Source: Pasteurella bettyae CCUG 2042 (GTDB taxonomy: Bacteria; Pseudomonadota; Gammaproteobacteria; Enterobacterales; Pasteurellaceae). From it: DNA of 64,000 bases. The notes beneath the pieces are model-generated. The model did not search any database, had not been told where the DNA came from, and saw nothing but the letters and a program-made list of their open reading frames with translations. Below, one piece after another: positions 19,376 to 26,951 of the stretch. A program made the position numbers and the translations under genes. Location: assembly GCF_000262245.1 (NCBI RefSeq), contig NZ_AJSX01000033.1, positions 144,690 to 208,689 on the forward strand. The letters run 5' to 3'. Each line of letters begins with the position of its first letter. Position 1 is the stretch's first letter.

Positions 19376-21307
19376 ATGATTTTTTTCTCTAATTTAACTT
19401 TAAAACGTGGTCAAACAGTCCTTCTAGAAGAAGCAAACGCTAGCATCAATCCTAAACAAAAAGTCGGGCTGGTAGGTAAAAATGGTTGCGGAAAATCCAC
19501 CTTATTCGCTTTACTCAAAAAAGAAATGCAACCTGAAGGTGGCAATGCTACTTATCCTGCTAATTGGGCGGTATCTTGGGTAAATCAAGAAACCCCAGCC
19601 TTAGAAATTTCAGCCCTAGATTATGTCATTGAAGGTGATCGTGAATATTGTCGTTTACAAAAAGAATTAGCGAATGCCAATGAATGTAATGATGGTAATG
19701 CTATCGCCCGTATTCACGGTCAATTAGATACCATTGATGCATGGACAATTCAAGCTCGTGCCGCTGCCTTATTACATGGTTTAGGCTTCTCACAGGAAGA
19801 ATTGCAACATTCGGTGAAATCTTTCTCGGGGGGCTGGCGTATGCGTTTAAACTTAGCACAAGCATTGTTATGCCCTTCAGATTTACTGTTACTCGATGAA
19901 CCCACTAACCACTTGGATTTAGATGCGGTAATTTGGTTAGAACGTTGGTTGGTACAATATCAAGGTACACTCTTATTAATTTCACATGACCGTGATTTCC
20001 TTGATCCGATTGTGAATAAAATCATTCACATTGAACATCAGAAGCTGAATGAATATACGGGCGATTATTCTTCTTTTGAATTACAACGAGCAGAAAAGCT
20101 GTCACAACACAGTGCAATGTATCGTCAACAACAAGATAAAATTGCTCATTTACAAAAATATATCGACCGTTTCAAGGCAAAAGCCACCAAAGCAAAACAA
20201 GCGCAAAGTCGCATGAAAGCTCTGGAGCGTATGGAATTAATTGCTCCTGCTCATGTGGATAATCCTTTTACTTTTGAATTCCGAGCACCTCTTTCATTGC
20301 CTAATCCCTTAGTAATGATTGATAAAGCCTCCGCAGGCTATGGTGAAGGTAAAAATGCGGCAGAAATTCTACAAAAAATTAAGCTGAATTTAGTGCCTGG
20401 TTCACGTATCGGTTTACTAGGCAAAAATGGAGCAGGGAAATCTACCTTAATTAAATTATTAGCAGGCGAACTGCAGGCTCGTTCTGGCGTAGTGCAATTA
20501 GCTAAAGGCGTACAATTAGGTTATTTTGCACAGCATCAATTAGATACTTTACGTGCTGATGAAAGTGCCTTATGGCATTTACAAAAACTTGCACCGATGC
20601 AGACAGAGCAAGAGCTGCGTAATTATCTTGGTAGTTTTGCTTTCCACGGTGATAAAGTGAATGATCCAGTAAAACAATTCTCTGGCGGCGAAAAAGCCCG
20701 TTTAGTGTTAGCGCTGATCGTATGGCAACGCCCAAATTTACTATTATTGGATGAACCCACCAACCATCTTGACTTAGATATGCGTCAAGCGTTAACAGAA
20801 GCTTTAGTGGATTATCAAGGCTCATTAGTTGTCGTTTCCCACGACCGTCACTTACTACGTAACACCGTAGAAGAATTCTATTTGGTACATGATAAACAAG
20901 TAGAAGAATTTAATGGTGACTTAGAAGACTATGCAAAATGGCTAAATGAAATTAATGCTCAAGGAAAAAGTGCGGTCAAAAATACCGAAATTTCTGAACA
21001 ATCATCTGCCAATGAAAATACGAGTGCTAATCGCAAAGAGCAAAAACGTCGTGAGGCAGAATTACGCCAACAAACAGCTCCTTTACGTAAACGAATTAGC
21101 ACCTTTGAAATAAACATGGATAAATGCCATCAGCAACTCAATGATATTGAAACTCAACTAGGTGATTCCGAACTTTATACGGCAGAAAATAAAGATAAAA
21201 TGACCGCACTTTTAGCGGAACAAGTCAAAGTGAAAAAAACGTTAGAAGAAATAGAAATAGCATGGTTAACCGCTCAGGAAGAATTGGAAGCAATCCTGAA
21301 TTCATAA
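19376..21307 (+). CDS. yheS: ABC-F family ATPase, YheS type
   Basis: This 643-residue cytoplasmic protein has two ABC ATPase domains without membrane segments. The two Walker A motifs are GKNGCGKST and GKNGAGKST. The two signatures are FSGGWRMRL and FSGGEKARL. An inter-domain linker of about 80 residues and a C-terminal coiled coil (about 560-640) complete the ABC-F layout. The N-terminus (MIFFSNLTLKRGQTVLL) and overall length match YheS rather than EttA or Uup. ABC-F proteins act on ribosomes, and YheS relieves some stalled nascent chains. A USS occurs in the C-terminal region. Confidence 0.92.
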   Translation: MIFFSNLTLKRGQTVLLEEANASINPKQKVGLVGKNGCGKSTLFALLKKEMQPEGGNATYPANWAVSWVNQETPALEISALDYVIEGDREYCRLQKELANANECNDGNAIARIHGQLDTIDAWTIQARAAALLHGLGFSQEELQHSVKSFSGGWRMRLNLAQALLCPSDLLLLDEPTNHLDLDAVIWLERWLVQYQGTLLLISHDRDFLDPIVNKIIHIEHQKLNEYTGDYSSFELQRAEKLSQHSAMYRQQQDKIAHLQKYIDRFKAKATKAKQAQSRMKALERMELIAPAHVDNPFTFEFRAPLSLPNPLVMIDKASAGYGEGKNAAEILQKIKLNLVPGSRIGLLGKNGAGKSTLIKLLAGELQARSGVVQLAKGVQLGYFAQHQLDTLRADESALWHLQKLAPMQTEQELRNYLGSFAFHGDKVNDPVKQFSGGEKARLVLALIVWQRPNLLLLDEPTNHLDLDMRQALTEALVDYQGSLVVVSHDRHLLRNTVEEFYLVHDKQVEEFNGDLEDYAKWLNEINAQGKSAVKNTEISEQSSANENTSANRKEQKRREAELRQQTAPLRKRISTFEINMDKCHQQLNDIETQLGDSELYTAENKDKMTALLAEQVKVKKTLEEIEIAWLTAQEELEAILNS

Positions 21308-21340
21308 AAATTTTTATATTTCTCACCGCACTTTTAATCC

Positions 21341-21368
21341 AGATAGTGAGTTAACAAACTCACTATCT
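21341..21368. repeat. Perfect 12-bp inverted repeat downstream of yheS
   Basis: AGATAGTGAGTT (21341-21352) and AACTCACTATCT (21357-21368) are separated by AACA. The stem is strong but no T run follows on either side. It is therefore not a standard intrinsic terminator and may be an operator or an RNA element ahead of the oxidoreductase gene. Confidence 0.65.
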
Positions 21369-21433
21369 AATCATTGATTAATTCAGCAAGTTGTTTTACT
21401 CTCATAAAATCCCTCCTTAACCAAGGATCTATT

Positions 21434-22573
21434 ATGAATTCAAAATATGCCCCTTTATTTGAAGCTTACCGTTTAAATAACGGTGTGGAAATTAAAAACC
21501 GTTTAGCCGTAGCACCGATGACACATTTTGCCTCTCATGAAAATGGCACACTCAGCGAAGAAGAACGTATCTTTATTGGCAATCGTGCTAATGATGTTGG
21601 TATGTTTATCTTAGCTGCAACACTAGTAGCTGATAACGGCAAAGCTTTTTATGGTCAACCTGAAGCGATTCATGTATCGCAATTACCTAGCTTAAAACAA
21701 ACAGCAGAGATAATTAAAGCACAGGGCGCAAAAGCGATTTTACAAATCCACCATGGCGGTAAATCTGCAGTGGCGGATTTATTAAAAAGAAACGACAAAG
21801 TAGCACCTTCTGATGATCAAGAATCAGGCGCTCGTGCATTAACCATAACTGAAATAGAAGATTTAATAAAAGCTTTTGGTTATGCCACAGAATTAGCTAT
21901 TCAAGCTGGTTTTGATGGGGTAGAAATCCATGGTGCTAATGGTTATTTAATTCAACAATTCTACTCAGGTCATTCCAACCAACGTACCGATGAATGGGGT
22001 GGATCACGTGAAAAACGTATGCGTTTCCCATTAGCAGTAGTAGATGCTGTCATTGCTGCTCGAGCAAAATTTAATCGTAATGATTTTATGATCGGTTACC
22101 GTTTCTCACCTGAAGAACCTGAAGAATTAGGTTTAACAATGGAAGATACCTTTGCATTAATTGATGAATTAGTGAAAAAACCATTGCAATATCTACATAT
22201 GTCATTACATGATTTCTACAAAAAAGCTCGTCGTGGCGCAGATACCAACCTAACTCGTATGCAATTAGTACATGATCATATTGCCGGTAAACTACCACTG
22301 ATTGGCGTAGGTTGCTTATTCACAGCAGAACAAATTATCAATGCTTACGCAAAAGGCTGGGCAGAATTTATTGGTTTAGGTAAAACAGTAATGATCAATC
22401 CCAATATCGCTACTTTGATTAAACAGGGCTGTGAAAATGAAATCATTACACATCTTGATCCTGAAAAAGCCGACCATTATGGTATTCCGCAATTATTATG
22501 GGAAATGTGTGTAAAAGGTAGTGCTTGGCTGCCTCCAGTGAAAGATAAAAACTGGAGCCCTTTAGATATTTAA
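21434..22573 (+). CDS. Old Yellow Enzyme-family NAD(P)H-dependent flavin oxidoreductase
   Basis: This 379-residue FMN-dependent oxidoreductase belongs to the OYE/NADH:flavin oxidoreductase family. The N-terminal VAPMTHFAS, the substrate-binding HHGGKS region, and EIHGANGYLIQQFYS are family motifs. The C-terminal LIGVGCLFTAEQI and FIGLGKTVMINP bind flavin phosphate. I chose the ATG at 21434 because AAGGATCT lies just before it; a start 60 bp upstream lacks this and adds a segment unlike the family. The physiological substrate, probably an activated alkene or other electrophile, is unknown. Confidence 0.9.
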   Translation: MNSKYAPLFEAYRLNNGVEIKNRLAVAPMTHFASHENGTLSEEERIFIGNRANDVGMFILAATLVADNGKAFYGQPEAIHVSQLPSLKQTAEIIKAQGAKAILQIHHGGKSAVADLLKRNDKVAPSDDQESGARALTITEIEDLIKAFGYATELAIQAGFDGVEIHGANGYLIQQFYSGHSNQRTDEWGGSREKRMRFPLAVVDAVIAARAKFNRNDFMIGYRFSPEEPEELGLTMEDTFALIDELVKKPLQYLHMSLHDFYKKARRGADTNLTRMQLVHDHIAGKLPLIGVGCLFTAEQIINAYAKGWAEFIGLGKTVMINPNIATLIKQGCENEIITHLDPEKADHYGIPQLLWEMCVKGSAWLPPVKDKNWSPLDI

Positions 22574-22699
22574 TCTTATATTAAATTAAGAAAATGGATC
22601 TTATTATTCACGTTTTTATGTTTTAATGATTTACTATTAGTTGATAATGTTTCAATATTTTTTATATTTATTAACAATAAATAGATAAATATAATTATC

Positions 22700-22724
22700 A
22701 GACACTGCTTAATGTGTGTCTTTT
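22700..22724 (+). terminator. Weak terminator-like hairpin between the OYE and DoxX genes
   Basis: AGACAC (22700-22705) pairs with GTGTCT (22716-22721) over a 10-base loop and is followed by TTTTA. The surrounding 194-bp AT-rich gap shows no other feature. Confidence 0.4.
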
Positions 22725-22767
22725 ATAATATTATTGTCTATTTAGTATTTTATTTAGGAACAACTTT

Positions 22768-23163
22768 ATGAACGAAAAATTAGAAAAATACTCTCCCTAT
22801 GTTTTAGGGTTATTACGTATCATTATTGGTTATATGTTTTTATTACATGGCACGGCAAAATTCTTTGAATTTCCCATGTCAATGACAAACGGTAATGGCT
22901 CAGTACCATTATTCTCACAATATGGTGTGGGCGGTATTCTTGAAATCGTTGGTGGCTTCTTATTTATCATCGGTTTATTTACTCGCCCTGTGGCCTTCTT
23001 ATTATCAGGCATGATGGCTTTTGCATTCTTCTTTGTACATGGAGCCAACCCATTATTACCTTTATTAAAAGGTGGTGAATTACCAGCACTTTACTGCTTC
23101 GTATTTTTCTTTTTTATATTTGCAGGCTCAGGGAAATTTTCTGTAGATAACCGAAATAAATAA
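22768..23163 (+). CDS. DoxX-family membrane protein
   Basis: This 131-residue protein has four predicted transmembrane helices (about 12-30, 50-70, 75-93 and 103-122) typical of DoxX/YphA-like proteins. The motif LGLLRIIIGYMFLLHGTAKF at the start is characteristic. Relatives have been linked to redox or sulfur metabolism, but most, including this one, have no established function. It is convergent with the mscS-like gene through a shared terminator. Confidence 0.83.
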   Translation: MNEKLEKYSPYVLGLLRIIIGYMFLLHGTAKFFEFPMSMTNGNGSVPLFSQYGVGGILEIVGGFLFIIGLFTRPVAFLLSGMMAFAFFFVHGANPLLPLLKGGELPALYCFVFFFFIFAGSGKFSVDNRNK

Positions 23164-23183
23164 TATTTAAAATTTAGATAAAC

Positions 23184-23214
23184 AAAAAGGCTGAATGATT
23201 GATTCAGCCTTTTT
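23184..23214. terminator. Bidirectional terminator between doxX-like and mscS-like genes
   Basis: AAAAAGGCTGAAT (23184-23196) pairs with ATTCAGCCTTTTT (23202-23214). The stem is 13 bp, counting the A/T tracts, with a 5-base loop. It serves both convergent genes. Confidence 0.9.
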
Positions 23215-23226
23215 ATTGATTACTAA

Positions 23227-24123
23227 TTACTTAATTTGTGAAATTTTTTCTGTGGGGAAATTAATATCCATCTGATTAAATGGAATTTCAATGCCTGCTT
23301 TATCAAATTCAAGTTTGACATTTTCAGTAATATTAAAATAGACATCCCAATAATTACCAGTATTTACCCAAGGACGAACAAATAATTGTACGCTGCTTGC
23401 TGCTAATGCACCCACTGCAATTGTTGGTTGTGGATTTTGTAACACTCGCACATCGGATTTTAATACTTGAGCCACAATTTCTTTAGCTTTCGCAATATCT
23501 GCATCATATGCAATATCAAAAATAAAATCGATACGACGAGTTGAGTTTGCACTGTTATTTACAATGCTATCAGAGAATACTTTAGCGTTTGGAATTAATA
23601 CCGTTTTATTGTCTGCCGTGCGTAATTCAAGCACTAATAATCCCATTTGTTCAACAGTTCCAGCTTGACCACTAGTTTCAATAAAATCGCCTTTACGGAA
23701 GGGTTTGAAAATAAGCAACATGACACCCGCAGCAAAGTTTTGCAATGAACTTTGTAATGATAAACCAATCGCCAAACCAGCGGCACCAATTAATGCCACT
23801 AATGAACTAGTATTAATACCTAATTGAGAAAGCGCTGCAATCACCACAATCAATAAAAATAAAAAATAACTAATGGATGAAACAAAGCTTTGTAACATAT
23901 CATCTTTGGTTGAAGCAAAAGCTGCTTTACCCAATAATTTACTCAATCCATGAGCAATCCATTTACCTACAATAAAAATAACAATGGCTAATAATAGTTT
24001 AGTACCATAAGGCAGAATCCATTCATTTAACATGGTGTCAAAGTTCATGTTACTAACTTTATTAATAATTTTATCTGTTTCAGCGGCCACATCTAAATTT
24101 TGCGCTGTCTCTTGTGCTGACAT
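23227..24123 (-). CDS. mscS: MscS-family small-conductance mechanosensitive channel
   Basis: This 298-residue inner-membrane channel releases solutes on hypo-osmotic shock. Three transmembrane helices fall within residues 37-130. The pore helix region (LIGAAGLAIGLSLQSSLQNFAAGVMLL) has the Gly/Ala-rich packing of TM3. The beta domain (PFRKGDFIE) and the C-terminal alpha/beta cage follow. Length is close to E. coli MscS (286). The N-terminus is rather polar for about 35 residues. It is monocistronic between two terminators. Confidence 0.94.
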   Translation of the reverse strand: MSAQETAQNLDVAAETDKIINKVSNMNFDTMLNEWILPYGTKLLLAIVIFIVGKWIAHGLSKLLGKAAFASTKDDMLQSFVSSISYFLFLLIVVIAALSQLGINTSSLVALIGAAGLAIGLSLQSSLQNFAAGVMLLIFKPFRKGDFIETSGQAGTVEQMGLLVLELRTADNKTVLIPNAKVFSDSIVNNSANSTRRIDFIFDIAYDADIAKAKEIVAQVLKSDVRVLQNPQPTIAVGALAASSVQLFVRPWVNTGNYWDVYFNITENVKLEFDKAGIEIPFNQMDINFPTEKISQIK

Positions 24124-24183
24124 TTTGTCTTTCCTCTAACCAATAAAAACAAGAGTAAAATGATTACTCTATCTTAATTAAAT

Positions 24184-24222
24184 AAAAAGTGCGGTGAAAA
24201 TATTAAAAATTTCATCGCACTT
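24184..24222 (-). terminator. Terminator of the dms operon made from USS-like arms
   Basis: Arms 24187-24199 and 24210-24222 form a near-perfect 13-bp stem (one G-T pair). The left arm is a complete USS and the right arm a one-base variant. On the minus strand it ends in TTTTTATTT, downstream of the last dms gene. Confidence 0.75.
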
Positions 24223-24257
24223 GGTGTATGACAACATAAATTTTTATTGGTTGCAAG

Positions 24258-24788
24258 CTAAGCAGGCATCTGTTGCAAGTTTATGGCTGAAAGGAAACAA
24301 GATATTTTACATTCACCACAGCCATTACAACGTTCATTATCTACGACTAAATCAACAGAAATCGCTTGTTGTGGGCATTGTTGTTGACAACTAGAACAAG
24401 CTTGATGCTGCTTTATAAGACATTGGTTAGAAAAGTGTGGTCGTAATTCCGTATCTTTTTTAAACGCAGGATGTAATGCATGTCTTGCACAAACTTCTGC
24501 ACATTTGCCACACAAATTACAACTCATATAATCAATTTCAAGCACGGCTTTATGTTGCTGAATCTGAATAAGATGATGAGGACAAGCAGAAACGCAATCG
24601 CCACATCCAGTGCAAGCAATCAGAAAAAGCGCTTCTTCAGCAGCAAAAGGTGGTCGAGTAGCTAAACGAACAATATGCTTTTCCACGACCTTTTCAACAG
24701 GATGGAAAACGCCACGTAATAACCTTCTACGAGAAATATGATGATGGCTTAAATAAGCTTGATAATATTGTTCATTTTTGCCTTGCAT
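24258..24788 (-). CDS. NapF-like ferredoxin in the dms operon
   Basis: This 176-residue Fe-S protein resembles NapF, including an Arg-rich N-terminus (ISRRRLLRGVFHP) and four cysteine clusters (CTGCGDCVSACP, CNLCGKCAEVC, CSSCQQQCPQ and CNGCGECKISC). It is a second, diverged copy relative to the nap operon protein at 4728-5252. It starts 6 bp after the dmsD-like gene and ends the dms operon. By analogy it may assist cluster or cofactor loading of DmsA or deliver electrons during maturation. That role is inferred from context. Haemophilus carries a comparable gene beside dms. Confidence 0.88.
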   Translation of the reverse strand: MQGKNEQYYQAYLSHHHISRRRLLRGVFHPVEKVVEKHIVRLATRPPFAAEEALFLIACTGCGDCVSACPHHLIQIQQHKAVLEIDYMSCNLCGKCAEVCARHALHPAFKKDTELRPHFSNQCLIKQHQACSSCQQQCPQQAISVDLVVDNERCNGCGECKISCFLSAINLQQMPA

Positions 24789-24794
24789 AGCAAA

Positions 24795-25400
24795 TTACCG
24801 ATATAGTTGTAGTTGAGCGGGTTGAATATCTGCTTGTTGTTGCCAACCTTGTAAGGTTTCTCGAGCAAGAAGAGCAATTCCTTGATAAAAAGGAAAATTT
24901 TGTTGTTCAATCAATAAATCAAGACAACGATATCCCCAAGTAAGTAAATGCTTACTCAAAAACTCATTCAATAATTGAGGGCGATTTTCCGCTAAATAAG
25001 CGGCTAACATCAACATCAACCCTAAGTGATCTTCAGGTTCATTCAAGGTCTGCACAAAATTAATTTGGTTGCTTTGCAAAAAGCTTCGTAAGGCTAATAA
25101 TGAATCACCAAAAATAACTGATTCTTTATCTAAATACACCGATCCCCAAGGGGGTGCTGGCAAATCATTAGGGCCAATAAACAAATATTGATAATCTGCA
25201 GACAAATTCTGTTGTAAGCCTTTTTTTACTAAAGTACTAATTTGTTCTGATTGAGCCAAAGGTGCCCATTCTTCAATCCAATCTGGCTGTTTAAAAAAAT
25301 CTAAGATAGAAGCAACGCGTTGATCTTTAGGCTCATAATAAAACATTGCGCCTAATAAACGTCCACTCGTAGAAATCCATTGCAGTAATTCGTTATTCAT
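24795..25400 (-). CDS. dmsD: DmsD/TorD-family redox enzyme maturation chaperone
   Basis: This 201-residue all-helical cytoplasmic protein is a TorD/DmsD-type chaperone. Family marks include YQYLFIGPNDLPAPPWGSVY and EPEDHLGLMLML, which line the signal-peptide binding groove. DmsD binds the twin-arginine leader of DmsA and holds it until the molybdopterin cofactor is in place. It sits after dmsC and before the NapF-like gene, so its client is very likely the DmsA encoded here. USS arms occur in the gap to dmsC. Confidence 0.92.
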   Translation of the reverse strand: MNNELLQWISTSGRLLGAMFYYEPKDQRVASILDFFKQPDWIEEWAPLAQSEQISTLVKKGLQQNLSADYQYLFIGPNDLPAPPWGSVYLDKESVIFGDSLLALRSFLQSNQINFVQTLNEPEDHLGLMLMLAAYLAENRPQLLNEFLSKHLLTWGYRCLDLLIEQQNFPFYQGIALLARETLQGWQQQADIQPAQLQLYR

Positions 25401-25417
25401 ACTATTCCTTAAAAATC

Positions 25418-25459
25418 AACCGCACTTTTATGGAGATTGTACTTATTAAAAGTGCGGTG
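25418..25459 (-). terminator. USS-armed hairpin between dmsC and dmsD
   Basis: CCGCACTTTTA (25420-25430) and TAAAAGTGCGG (25447-25457) form an 11-bp stem with a 16-base loop. A T-rich stretch follows on the minus strand. It may reduce read-through from dmsABC into the chaperone gene. Confidence 0.55.
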
Positions 25460-25486
25460 GGTTTTAGAAAAATTTCAGCGGTTAAT

Positions 25487-26323
25487 TTAACCCGCCACAG
25501 CCATGCCGACTGTCATATGTAAACCATAGAAAATAGTTCTACCAATCATTTCTGCAAAGAGTGCAATAAATGCCGCACTAATGAGCATGGCTAGATTCTT
25601 ACCCTTGAATAATAAGAAACCCGCTAACCCTAATAAACAAAAGCGAATACAATGCATAATTGCAAAATCTGGTACTAAATTTACCGCTTGTTGAACCGAG
25701 CTATGAATTTGAGTTAAACCAAAGCCTTGATAAATCACGACCATTGCAGATAAAAACACACCTAAGCAATATAAAATAGGAATATAGCGTAGTTGATACG
25801 CTTTATCAGCATTACCATAAGCAAGTGCATAACCTAAAGCGGAACCGCCAATAACCACTGTTAAGTAAAATAACCAAGAGGTAATCGTACTATTCCAGGT
25901 TGGCACCGTACTAATATGATAAAGATTATTCATCATATACATAAACACTAGCCCTAAAAGTGCGGTCAAAATTAGCCAAATTTTATTTAAAGCTAGAGGC
26001 ATTTTTCCTAAAATAGCCAGTAGCCAATATAAACCTGCTATTGCAAAGAAAACGGCTCCACTGGCAATTTCATTACTAAGCATTGAACTGCCCACACGAT
26101 TTAGGCTATTAAAGGCGCGTAGTGGAGAACCAAGGTGTAACACTGAAGCAATGAACCCAACACCTAATAAGGCTAATAATACAAACATTGCTTTATAGAG
26201 ATAATTTCGACTCTTTTCACTATTATTACGGCATAAAACAAAAGAGAAGATTAGCCACGCACCTACGACTGATTGTGCTAATACCGTAAAAATAATCAGT
26301 GGTAATTCATGTAATCCGTTCAT
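25487..26323 (-). CDS. dmsC: DmsC, DMSO reductase membrane anchor
   Basis: This 278-residue integral membrane protein anchors the DmsAB dimer and oxidises menaquinol. Eight hydrophobic helices are apparent across the length, as in E. coli DmsC (287 residues). The opening MNGLHELPLIIFTVLAQSVV is typical of the family. It begins 1 bp after the dmsB stop, consistent with coupled translation. A USS occurs inside the coding region near 25959. Confidence 0.95.
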   Translation of the reverse strand: MNGLHELPLIIFTVLAQSVVGAWLIFSFVLCRNNSEKSRNYLYKAMFVLLALLGVGFIASVLHLGSPLRAFNSLNRVGSSMLSNEIASGAVFFAIAGLYWLLAILGKMPLALNKIWLILTALLGLVFMYMMNNLYHISTVPTWNSTITSWLFYLTVVIGGSALGYALAYGNADKAYQLRYIPILYCLGVFLSAMVVIYQGFGLTQIHSSVQQAVNLVPDFAIMHCIRFCLLGLAGFLLFKGKNLAMLISAAFIALFAEMIGRTIFYGLHMTVGMAVAG

Positions 26324-26324
26324 C

Positions 26325-26942
26325 TTACACCTCTCTTGGGTTAGCTAAAAACCCTGTTGTATCACCACTTGGGCGAGCATTTTTATTCGAATTAACTACC
26401 AAGTTTGGTTTGGTAAAATCTGATGGTGGCAAAGGAGCAATAGAAGCTTGATTGCCATATTTTGCTCGTAATTCATCAATTGGAGCAAAATCGAGAGCAC
26501 GTAACGGGCAAGCCTCCACACAAATAGGTTTATATCCTTCTTTGATGCGAGAATAACAACCATCACATTTGGTCATATGTCCTTTCTTCACATTAAATTG
26601 TGGTGCATCGTATGGGCAAGCCATACTACAATAACGACAGCCGATACATTTTTGTTCATCCACAATCACAAAACCATCTTCATTTTTATGCATTGCGCCA
26701 CTTGGACAAACCTTAGTACAAGCAGGATCTGAACAATGGTTACAAGAAATCGACATATAATAAGTAAATACATCTTGATTCCAACAGCCATTATTATCTT
26801 GCACCCAATTTCCACCCGCATATTCATAAATACGACGGAAATTTACGTCTGTACCTAAATCTTTGTAATCTTTACACGCTAACTCGCAAGTTTTACAGCC
26901 AGTGCAGCGTTCAGAATCAAAATAAAAACCATATTGTTCCAT
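26325..26942 (-). CDS. dmsB: DmsB, DMSO reductase iron-sulfur subunit
   Basis: This 205-residue electron-transfer subunit carries four [4Fe-4S] motifs: CTGCKTCELACK, CNHCSDPACTKVCP, CIGCRYCSMACP and CDGCYSRIKEG...CVEACP. It relays electrons from DmsC to the molybdenum site of DmsA on the outer face of the membrane. It has no signal peptide; in the family it is exported together with DmsA by the Tat system. It lies 9 bp after dmsA. Confidence 0.97.
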   Translation of the reverse strand: MEQYGFYFDSERCTGCKTCELACKDYKDLGTDVNFRRIYEYAGGNWVQDNNGCWNQDVFTYYMSISCNHCSDPACTKVCPSGAMHKNEDGFVIVDEQKCIGCRYCSMACPYDAPQFNVKKGHMTKCDGCYSRIKEGYKPICVEACPLRALDFAPIDELRAKYGNQASIAPLPPSDFTKPNLVVNSNKNARPSGDTTGFLANPREV

Positions 26943-26951
26943 AGCTCACTC

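Noticed and set aside
20502..20825. A 107-codon open frame antisense to yheS
   Set aside because: It overlaps the conserved second ATPase domain of yheS and its composition looks like a reverse-frame shadow.
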